Origin: Bacteroidales bacterium | GTDB lineage: Bacteria > Bacteroidota > Bacteroidia > Bacteroidales > Salinivirgaceae | DNA: 64,000 nucleotides | NCBI GenBank assembly: GCA_012519055.1 | Contig: JAAYQU010000049.1 | Coordinates: 35,022-99,021, forward strand | Direction: 5' to 3' | Shown here: piece after piece, positions 43,883 to 50,589 of the stretch | Position numbering within the stretch: position 1 is the stretch's first letter | Layout of the letters: the number at the start of each line of letters is the position of its first letter | The notes under the pieces: model-generated | Seen by the model: only the letters and a program-made list of their open reading frames with translations | Told to the model about the DNA's origin: nothing | Database searches by the model: none | Program-made: the position numbers and the translations under genes

Positions 43883-45025
43883 ATGCCTACTAAGAATAAA
43901 GGTATTACAAGCACAAGCGAACAAATAGTTTGTGTACATACGCATGATGACTTTGGTGGAACATCTCTTATTATTTCTGAAATAATTGAGGGATTATTAG
44001 AAAAGGGTTATCATATTGAGCTTTATTCAGCAAAGTCAAAACACAAAGGTTTTTTATCAACTTTTACCAATATCAAGCGGTATAACTACCATTATCGAAG
44101 ATCGAATAATTCCTTTCTGTTAGTTATTTATCTTTTTGTATCGCAATTTCTACTCTTTTTTAAGCTACTGAGATATTACAATAAGGACGTTATTTTTTAC
44201 ATTAATACCTTGATGCCATGGGGAGCAGCTATTGCCGCCCGTATAATGAGAAAGAGAGTGGTTTTTCATGTACATGAAATTTCTACGAAACCACTGTTTG
44301 TAAAAATGTGGTGCAAGTGGGTTGCAAAACATACCGCACACGATCTTATTTACGTGTCAGAATTTGTAAAAATCAAAAAATTAATTGACGCACCAAGACG
44401 ATTTGTAGTGCATAATGCCTTGTCGCCTAGATTCGTTAGAAATACTATCCCAAATTACCATAGAGACGAGTTTATTGTCTTAATGCTCTGTAACTTAAAA
44501 ATATACAAAGGTGTAATTGAATTTGTTCAGATAGCCAGATTGTTACCTCAATATAGCTTTGAATTAGTGTTGAACGCTACTGACGATGAAATAAACTCTT
44601 TCTTCAAAAATATTCGATTTAGCGAAAATCTTGCTGTACATGGTTCGCAGCCGAGTGTCCACAGATTTTACGCACGGGCAAGCGTAGTTCTTAACTTATC
44701 GCATCCGGATAAGTGGCTTGAATCGTTTGGAATGACTGCTTTAGAGGCAATGAATTATGGACTTCCTGTTATTGTGCCTCCACGTGGAGGGATTTCCGAA
44801 CTTGTTGTTGATGGATATAACGGTTACCACTTGTCATATACCGATTTGGATAAAATTGTTGCGACAATAATAAAAATTGCAGAAAACCCAGATTTATATT
44901 TGGAGCTATCAAATGGAGCAAGAGAGATGGTCGAAAAATTTAGTTACACAGATATGATCGAAAACATAGAATCTATATTAAAAACAGGAAAATTAAAGGG
45001 AAAAGCTTTAGAGTCAGTAATATAA
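43883..45025 (+). CDS. Glycosyltransferase family 4 protein
   Basis: The 380-residue protein has the GT-B fold of GT4 enzymes. The N-terminal domain starts 'SEQIVCVHTHDDFGGTSLIISEIIEGLLEKGYHIELYS', 'VVFHVHEIS' lies near 127, and the C-terminal retaining-transferase signature 'VLNLSHPDKWLESFGMTALEAMNYGLPVIVPPRGGISELV' is at about 272-310. It transfers a sugar from a nucleotide donor, most likely to a surface polysaccharide or glycolipid. The donor is not predictable. It stands alone, with an AT-rich repeat upstream and no other polysaccharide gene adjacent. Confidence 0.85.
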   Translation: MPTKNKGITSTSEQIVCVHTHDDFGGTSLIISEIIEGLLEKGYHIELYSAKSKHKGFLSTFTNIKRYNYHYRRSNNSFLLVIYLFVSQFLLFFKLLRYYNKDVIFYINTLMPWGAAIAARIMRKRVVFHVHEISTKPLFVKMWCKWVAKHTAHDLIYVSEFVKIKKLIDAPRRFVVHNALSPRFVRNTIPNYHRDEFIVLMLCNLKIYKGVIEFVQIARLLPQYSFELVLNATDDEINSFFKNIRFSENLAVHGSQPSVHRFYARASVVLNLSHPDKWLESFGMTALEAMNYGLPVIVPPRGGISELVVDGYNGYHLSYTDLDKIVATIIKIAENPDLYLELSNGAREMVEKFSYTDMIENIESILKTGKLKGKALESVI

Positions 45026-45180
45026 GCTTGCTTGTTAACTTTACAAACAAGTTTGAGAAATATTTATGTAACTATATTACAATCAAACTATGTTTTTTAT
45101 TATTAAATCAGTATTGAATTAAGCGGTTTATACATAAAGCTTTATAGTTTGTCAAATATTGTGATTTTTGGAGCATAAAA
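45026..45180. other. Intergenic after the glycosyltransferase gene
   Basis: AT-rich. An imperfect hairpin near 45028-45052 (CTTGCTTGTT with AAACAAG) could be a weak terminator; nothing else recognised up to the promoter at 45181. Confidence 0.4.
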
Positions 45181-45211
45181 TTGCTTGATTAATATATAAA
45201 ATGTAAATTTG
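45181..45211 (+). promoter_or_regulatory. Promoter of the TPR/PD40 gene pair
   Basis: TTG at 45181-45183 (or 45185-45187) and TAAATTTG at 45204-45211 are 20 (or 16) bases apart. The leader to 45416 would be about 200 bases, long enough to hold regulatory structure, but none was identified. Confidence 0.5.
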
Positions 45212-45415
45212 CACATTAGTATTACAGAATATGGGATAATAAGTTTTGTTGATTATTGATGAATTGATATTTTTTAATTTGAAAAATACAGAGTCAGTGA
45301 ACGAAAGAATATTTTGATAATCATTAATTATCAGTATTTTTTCGTATAATTGCGAAAACCTATAATTTATAGTAAATAAAAAATGCTCTTTTAAGTTAAC
45401 TCAACAGTCAATTGT

Positions 45416-47026
45416 ATGATAAAAGCAAATATAGTTGCGTCATTTTGCAGAAAACGATTGATGCAAGCAGCAGTAAGCATAATAATAATCTCTCTTTTAT
45501 TTTTTAGTTATCCGGGTTTCGCGCAGCAGGATACAGAGATTGAACTTGCAAAGAAATATGCCGAATTTGGTTTTCGTGAAAAGGATTACGACTTTGCTTT
45601 AGAGAATTATCTAAAGCTGTATGAGCTAGATAAGAAAGATATTAATATAAACTTCAGAATAGGAGTCTGTTATACAGAGACAAATAAAGATAAGACAGGC
45701 GGTATCTCATATTTAGAGTACGTTGTTTCACACAATAACTTCCCACGCGAAGCTCTATACTATCTAGGAAAGGCCTATATGTTTAACTATCAATTTACAG
45801 AAGCAGTTGAGGCTTTGTACGAATATAAGATATATGGTATTGATAGAGAAATACTTGCTTCTACTGAAAGGCTTATTGATATGGCATATAATGCCAGAGA
45901 GTACATAAACCAACCCAAGCCAGTAAGATTTGAACTTCTTGATACTGCTGTAAACTCTATTATGAACGATTTTAGACCGTTAGTAACTTCTGACGGAAAA
46001 AAACTGTTTTTTACAAGTAATCGAAGATATGTTGACGAATTGGCAACGAATGTTAACGATATATACATGTCAGAATCAAGTCGCGATAGTTGGGGTAAGG
46101 CAAGAATGTTGGAAATTAGTACTTTCGATCATGAAGAGGTTGTCGGAATTGCTCCCAATGGTGATATGTTGATGATTTTCTGCGATGGCTACTATTCTAG
46201 TAAAACCATAAAAATGGCCACAAGAAAAGGGAAAAAATACGAACTTGTTTCTCAAGATCGTCTTCCTGCAGATTTAAATTCACCCGCATTTGAACATGGA
46301 GCATGCATTAATACCGAAGGAACGATGATTATTTTTGCAAGTGACAGATTGGGAGGATATGGAGGTATGGATTTGTATAAAATAGAGAAAAAAGATAGGC
46401 GTACATGGGGAAGTGCTCAAAACTTAGGAAGCCAAGTAAATACCCCATTTGATGAAAACTTTCCAACTCTCTCCTATGATGGACGAAAACTGCACTTTTC
46501 ATCAAATGCACACTCTTCAATAGGGGGTATGGACCTGTTTTATTCTACATATAATGCAGCGGATTCAAGCTTCCAAAGACCTTTAAATCATGGATTTCCT
46601 ATAAGCACACCTTTCGACGACATTTCTATCTCATTTAATGCTGATGAATCTATTGCATACGTCGCAACTACGCGTAATGAAGGAATAGGAAACTTGGACA
46701 TTTATAAAGTTCACGTTGGCAAAGAATCTACCAAAACAATCATTATTGCAGGTCTTGTTATGATTGGAGATGAAAACTCTTCAGTGCCATACGAAATGGA
46801 CTTTGTAAAAGTGTATGCCACTGTATATGACAAACAAGGTAACCTGTTTTCGAAATATGATCTTGATGAAAGTGGACAGTTTTTTATAACACTCTATCCG
46901 GGTGAATATATTTTAGACGTCAGATTTGATAAGGCAACTACAGGTTACAGGGAAAAAATTACTTTAGTTGAATCAGAAGATGATGAGCCAATATTTAAAA
47001 CTGTTTATATAAAGCCTCTGCAATAA
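45416..47026 (+). CDS. TPR and PD40 (WD40-like) repeat envelope protein, paralog 1
   Basis: The 536-residue protein has a signal peptide (hydrophobic core 'AVSIIIISLLFFSYPGFAQQ', cleavage near 37; the ATG at 45461 is an alternative start) and N-terminal TPR-like helices ('YDFALENYLKLYELDKKDININFRIGVCY'). Several PD40/WD40-like propeller blades follow, such as 'DFRPLVTSDGKKLFFTSNR', 'TMIIFASDRLGGYGGMDLYKIE' and 'FPTLSYDGRKLHFSSNAHSSIGGMDLFY'. A C-terminal beta domain covers about 445-536. This resembles PorE-like proteins that support type IX secretion, but the OmpA peptidoglycan-binding domain of PorE is missing. A paralog follows after 25 bases. Confidence 0.8.
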   Translation: MIKANIVASFCRKRLMQAAVSIIIISLLFFSYPGFAQQDTEIELAKKYAEFGFREKDYDFALENYLKLYELDKKDININFRIGVCYTETNKDKTGGISYLEYVVSHNNFPREALYYLGKAYMFNYQFTEAVEALYEYKIYGIDREILASTERLIDMAYNAREYINQPKPVRFELLDTAVNSIMNDFRPLVTSDGKKLFFTSNRRYVDELATNVNDIYMSESSRDSWGKARMLEISTFDHEEVVGIAPNGDMLMIFCDGYYSSKTIKMATRKGKKYELVSQDRLPADLNSPAFEHGACINTEGTMIIFASDRLGGYGGMDLYKIEKKDRRTWGSAQNLGSQVNTPFDENFPTLSYDGRKLHFSSNAHSSIGGMDLFYSTYNAADSSFQRPLNHGFPISTPFDDISISFNADESIAYVATTRNEGIGNLDIYKVHVGKESTKTIIIAGLVMIGDENSSVPYEMDFVKVYATVYDKQGNLFSKYDLDESGQFFITLYPGEYILDVRFDKATTGYREKITLVESEDDEPIFKTVYIKPLQ

Positions 47027-47051
47027 ATCATATAATATAAAGCTACTTATA

Positions 47052-48602
47052 ATGTTTTCTAGAGTTTTAATGTTATTTGCTTCGCTAGCACTAACATCGG
47101 TGTGTTATGGGCAAATGACACCAAAAAATGCTGATGAACATTTCCAAATGGGAAATTACGAGCAAGCACTTAAAATTTACGAACGCTTATACAAACAAGA
47201 CTCCACAAATACCGAATATACATATAGAATAGGTGTTTGTCATTTGAACCTGACATATGATAGAGCTAAAGCTGTTCCTTTTCTCGAAAAAGCGTCAACA
47301 ATGAAAGGCGTTTCTAACTTTGTGTGGTTCGATTTAGGTTCGGCATATCGTTACACCGGACAGTACGATAAAGCTAAAGAAAATATTGAAAAGTTTATTG
47401 GAATTACGAGAGATAATTACGAAAAGGCTCAGGCAGAACTGATGTTAAAGCAACTTGAAAATGCAAAAGTATTAATGTCAAAGCCTGTAAATGTTAAGTT
47501 TAATAATTTAGGAGGGAATATTAACTCAGAATACGATGACTTTTATCCGTACGTAGATATAAAGAACAAATGGATGATATATAATTCACGTAGATTATTC
47601 AGTAAGTGGGAAGAAGCGCGTATTGTTAATGTCCATAACGCTGTTTTCAAAAAAAATGAATGGAAACGTTCAATGCGTTCGAAATCAGTAAATTCAGCTG
47701 AAAATAACTACATTGTGGGGAAAAGTTCCAATGATGATTTTATTTTCATTAAGCCTTACAGATACGAAATTTACGAAGACATAATGATGATTGATGTTAC
47801 AAAGGGTAATATTGGAGCTCGCCCTGTAGTACTACCAGAACCTGTAAATACGAAAGACGAGGAGAGTGGTGCCACTCTTTCGCCAACAGGCGATACTCTT
47901 ATTTTTGCATCGGCTCGAAAAGGTGGAGTAGGGGAGTTAGATCTATACATGTCTGTTAAGTTACCGGACAATTCATGGGGTACACCTGTGAATATTGGAA
48001 ATCAGATAAATACACCATACAATGAGGACTATCCAATGTTTTCATCAGACGGAAAAAGCCTCTACTTTGCAAGTCAAGGACATACAAGCATGGGAGGTTA
48101 TGATATTTTTGTTTCAAAATTCAATCAATCTGACGGCACATGGGGAGCACCAAGAAATTTAGGATATCCAATTAATAACTTCTACGATAATTACACAATC
48201 TGCTATACTCAAAATAGCAGGTATGCATACGTTGCCGATGTTAGACCGGAAGGGTTAGGAGGCTACGACATTTATCAACTTGTATTTAAAAACGAAGAGA
48301 AAAGTATCCATTTACTTAAAGGGATAATATCAAAAGGTTCAGTATCAGCTAAACAACAGCTTACAGAAGCTGACAGCATACAAATATCTATTTATAACGA
48401 GCAAACGAATGAACTTGTAGGTAAATATAAAATTGACTACTCAAGCGGACGTTACATAGCTGCCATTTTTCCGGGAACCTATGTTTTAAAAGTAGAATCA
48501 GCAACCTGTAAAACCTTGAATCACAAGTTTACAATTCCTGATATGCTTGCAGATGAGGAGTTTGATTTGGGAGAATTGTTCCTTGAGGCAATTAGCAATT
48601 AA
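47052..48602 (+). CDS. TPR and PD40 (WD40-like) repeat envelope protein, paralog 2
   Basis: This 516-residue protein has the same plan as its upstream neighbour: a signal peptide ('LMLFASLALTSVCYGQ'), TPR helices ('DEHFQMGNYEQALKIYERLYKQDS'), PD40 blades ('ESGATLSPTGDTLIFASARKGGVGELDLYMS', 'DYPMFSSDGKSLYFASQGHTSMGGYDIF') and a C-terminal beta-sandwich near 420-516. No OmpA domain. Both probably act in the periplasm or at the outer membrane. The two arose by tandem duplication, though their sequences have diverged. The gene is followed by a palindrome-rich intergenic region. Confidence 0.8.
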   Translation: MFSRVLMLFASLALTSVCYGQMTPKNADEHFQMGNYEQALKIYERLYKQDSTNTEYTYRIGVCHLNLTYDRAKAVPFLEKASTMKGVSNFVWFDLGSAYRYTGQYDKAKENIEKFIGITRDNYEKAQAELMLKQLENAKVLMSKPVNVKFNNLGGNINSEYDDFYPYVDIKNKWMIYNSRRLFSKWEEARIVNVHNAVFKKNEWKRSMRSKSVNSAENNYIVGKSSNDDFIFIKPYRYEIYEDIMMIDVTKGNIGARPVVLPEPVNTKDEESGATLSPTGDTLIFASARKGGVGELDLYMSVKLPDNSWGTPVNIGNQINTPYNEDYPMFSSDGKSLYFASQGHTSMGGYDIFVSKFNQSDGTWGAPRNLGYPINNFYDNYTICYTQNSRYAYVADVRPEGLGGYDIYQLVFKNEEKSIHLLKGIISKGSVSAKQQLTEADSIQISIYNEQTNELVGKYKIDYSSGRYIAAIFPGTYVLKVESATCKTLNHKFTIPDMLADEEFDLGELFLEAISN

Positions 48603-48636
48603 GTTAAAAGTTAAAAGGTGAAAGTTAAAAGTAGGG
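48603..48636. repeat. AAGTTAAA micro-repeats
   Basis: AAGTTAAA-like units occur about four times in a row, and again at 48713, forming low-complexity sequence between the PD40 gene and the exonuclease gene. Confidence 0.5.
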
Positions 48637-48686
48637 GAACGTACGTATTCCACTCATATTAAGTCAATTGAATGTCGATGTAATGT

Positions 48687-48711
48687 AGAGACGTCATATC
48701 ATGGCGTCTCT
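48687..48711. repeat. REP-like palindrome, copy 6
   Basis: AGAGACGTCATA and CATGGCGTCTCT arms form a near-perfect stem. Its 5' flank (TTGAATGTCGATGTAATGT) resembles that of copy 9 at 49776. Confidence 0.85.
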
Positions 48712-48729
48712 AAGTTAAAAGTTGAAACT

Positions 48730-48753
48730 AGAGGCAGGGCATGCCCTGTCTGT
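48730..48753. repeat. REP-like palindrome, copy 7 (diverged arms)
   Basis: AGAGGCAGGGCA and TGCCCTGTCTGT surround a GCATGC centre, with mismatches in the outer arms. Confidence 0.7.
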
Positions 48754-48762
48754 ACAAAAGTA

Positions 48763-48784
48763 GGGACGACCCTCGTGGTCGCCC
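48763..48784. repeat. Related GGGACGACC hairpin
   Basis: GGGACGACC and GGTCGCCC pair around CTCGT. The sequence differs from the AGAGACG family but lies in the same cluster and starts with a similar TAGGGACG. Confidence 0.55.
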
Positions 48785-48836
48785 AAAATGAAAATGACAA
48801 CAATAAAGAAAAAATAACAAAAAAGATTATGTGATT

Positions 48837-48864
48837 GTAGAGACGGAGCATGCTCCGTCTCTAC
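48837..48864. repeat. REP-like palindrome, copy 8 (perfect 28 bases)
   Basis: GTAGAGACGGAGCA and TGCTCCGTCTCTAC are exact reverse complements. It ends 39 bases before the exonuclease ATG at 48904, so it may lie in that gene's leader. Confidence 0.9.
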
Positions 48865-48903
48865 GTGAAATCCAGAAAGCAATATTTAAAATACATACTA
48901 CAA

Positions 48904-49710
48904 ATGGAAATCAATATAAGAAGACCCTTGGTTTTTTTCGATTTGGAAACCACAGGAGTAGATGTTTCAAATGATAGAATTGTTGAAATAGCAATGCTCA
49001 AAATTTCTCCGGGAGGTAAAGAAGATGTTTTTCAGAAAAGAATAAACCCTGAAATGCCAATACCCCCACAAGCTTCGGAAATCCATGGCATTTATGATAA
49101 AGATGTTGAAAATGCGCCACGCTTTAAAGAGGTTGCAAAAGAGGTAGCTCAATTTATCGAAGGATGTGATTTAGCAGGTTATAATTCTAACAAGTTTGAT
49201 ATACCGTTGTTAGCAGAAGAGTTGTTAAGAGCTGGTGTTGATTTTGATTTAAGAAGAAGCAAGTTTGTAGATGTGCAAAATATTTTTCATAAAATGGAAA
49301 AGCGTACATTGTCAGCAGCATATAAATTTTACTGCAATCAGGAGTTGGAGAATGCACACTCGGCGCTTGCTGATGCCCGTGCAACTTATGAAATATTGAA
49401 AGCGCAGTTGGATATGTATCAAAACGTACCGTATGACGATGGCAGGGGTAATAAATCTTTTGAAGTTGTAAATGATATACCCGCTTTATCGAAATTTTCT
49501 GCACAAAATAAAAACGTTGATTTTGCCGGTTACATAGTATATGATGACAAAGGCGTACCCGTAATGAATTTTGGTAAACATAAAGGTCGTTCAGTTTCCG
49601 AAGTATTTGATACTGACCCAGGTTATTACGGTTGGATATTGGATAGTAAATTTCCCGCATTTACCAAAAAAGTACTGACAGAAATAAAACTAAGTAAACT
49701 AAATGAGTAG
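48904..49710 (+). CDS. DnaQ-like 3'-5' exonuclease with DUF3820-type C-terminus
   Basis: The 268-residue protein begins at the ATG at 48904; the frame extends back to 48850 into the palindrome, which is not likely to be translated. Exonuclease motif I is 'FFDLETTGVDVSNDRIVEIAML' (about 10-31), motif II 'LAGYNSNKFDIPLLAEEL' near 87-104 and motif III 'HSALADARATYEILKAQLD' near 152-170, giving a DEDDh enzyme. The C-terminal 60 residues ('MNFGKHKGRSVSEVFDTDPGYYGWILDSKFP') match the exodeoxyribonuclease X-like/DUF3820 add-on. It should trim DNA 3' ends in repair or as a stand-alone proofreader. Not in an operon. Confidence 0.88.
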   Translation: MEINIRRPLVFFDLETTGVDVSNDRIVEIAMLKISPGGKEDVFQKRINPEMPIPPQASEIHGIYDKDVENAPRFKEVAKEVAQFIEGCDLAGYNSNKFDIPLLAEELLRAGVDFDLRRSKFVDVQNIFHKMEKRTLSAAYKFYCNQELENAHSALADARATYEILKAQLDMYQNVPYDDGRGNKSFEVVNDIPALSKFSAQNKNVDFAGYIVYDDKGVPVMNFGKHKGRSVSEVFDTDPGYYGWILDSKFPAFTKKVLTEIKLSKLNE

Positions 49711-49775
49711 CTTAAAAGCAATTAGCAATTAACAATTAACAATGACAATTATTCAGTTGAATATCAATCTGTTGT

Positions 49776-49800
49776 AGAGACGTCATATTATGGCGTCTCT
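49776..49800. repeat. REP-like palindrome, copy 9
   Basis: AGAGACGTCATA-T-TATGGCGTCTCT (one G-T pair), essentially the same as copy 5 at 41125 and flanked by TTGT and GCTG. Confidence 0.85.
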
Positions 49801-49822
49801 GCTGAATGCCAATAAGTTGTTG

Positions 49823-49842
49823 AGACACAATGCATTGTGTCT
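49823..49842. repeat. REP-like palindrome, copy 10
   Basis: AGACACAATG and CATTGTGTCT form a perfect 20-base palindrome with a TGCA centre; a variant of the family. Confidence 0.75.
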
Positions 49843-49874
49843 ATACGTTGAAAACGCTGCCCGCGTAAACAATA

Positions 49875-49895
49875 CGGTGTATTGAGCGAAGTCGA
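49875..49895. repeat. 21-base intergenic repeat, copy B
   Basis: CGGTGTATTGAGCGAAGTCG plus A matches, with one change, the reverse complement of 7411-7431. Confidence 0.6.
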
Positions 49896-49904
49896 GATGT
49901 AAAA

Positions 49905-49932
49905 GTAGAGATGGAGCATGCTCCGTCTATAC
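49905..49932. repeat. REP-like palindrome, copy 11
   Basis: GTAGAGATGGAGCA and TGCTCCGTCTATAC form a 14-bp stem with two imperfect pairs; nearly the same as copy 8 at 48837. Confidence 0.8.
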
Positions 49933-49974
49933 ATAATTGCACATTGTTCATTGTCTTAAAGTAATACATTAAAA

Positions 49975-50589
49975 ATGAAGACAATATGTATAGTAAGCAA
50001 CTATGCTGAAAGTGCAAAAGAGCAAGACAATCAGATAACTGAAAATCCTATATTTTTTTTAAAACCAGAAACAGCTCTTTTAAGAAAAAACCAACCCTTT
50101 TTTTATCCCGAATTTTCAAAAAATATTCATCACGAGGTAGAGTTGGTATATAGAATTTGCAGAGTAGGAAAAAATATTTCGCAACGCTTTGCACACAGAT
50201 ACTACGATGCTGTTGGAGTAGGAGTAAGTTTCACTGCAAGAGATATTTTAGAACAGTGCAAAACGCAAGGATTGCCATGGGAAATTGCAAAAGCCTTCGA
50301 TAATTCTACAGCAATAAGCGACAATTTTATCGAGATAGCGCAGCTACCCAATATAAATGAAATTTGCTTCAGGCTAGAAAGAGATAGTGCCGTGGTTCAA
50401 CACGGAAAAAGCAGTGAAATGATTTTTAATATTGACAAAATAATAGCCTACGTTTCAAAGTTTGTAATGTTAAAAATAGGCGATTTGATATTTACGGGGA
50501 CACCTGCAGGTACAGGCAACATCGAGATAGGCGACAACTTTAAAGCCTATATAGATAATAACTTGATGCTAACAACAAAAATTTGTTAG
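49975..50589 (+). CDS. Fumarylacetoacetate hydrolase (FAH) family protein
   Basis: The 204-residue protein has the FAH fold signature: 'NPIFFLKPETAL' near 24-35, the metal-binding acidic patch in 'HHEVELVYRICRVGKNI' near 51-67, 'VGVSFTARDILEQCKTQGLPWEIAKAFDNSTAISDNF' near 81-117, and 'LKIGDLIFTGTPAGTGNIEIGDNF' near 163-186. FAH-family enzymes are metal-dependent decarboxylases, hydrolases or isomerases of small beta-diketo acids. Length is typical of the short bacterial acylpyruvase/oxaloacetate decarboxylase group. Its stop overlaps the 3' end of the hybrid kinase gene by 4 bases on the opposite strand. Confidence 0.85.
   Translation: MKTICIVSNYAESAKEQDNQITENPIFFLKPETALLRKNQPFFYPEFSKNIHHEVELVYRICRVGKNISQRFAHRYYDAVGVGVSFTARDILEQCKTQGLPWEIAKAFDNSTAISDNFIEIAQLPNINEICFRLERDSAVVQHGKSSEMIFNIDKIIAYVSKFVMLKIGDLIFTGTPAGTGNIEIGDNFKAYIDNNLMLTTKIC

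Noticed and set aside
49187..49660. 157-residue minus-strand frame opposite the DnaQ-like exonuclease
   Set aside because: The plus-strand frame has all exonuclease motifs; the minus frame is a compositional shadow.
48601..49932. Cluster of repeats as a possible CRISPR array
   Set aside because: Repeats are palindromes of differing sequence with irregular spacing and no uniform direct repeat or cas gene.
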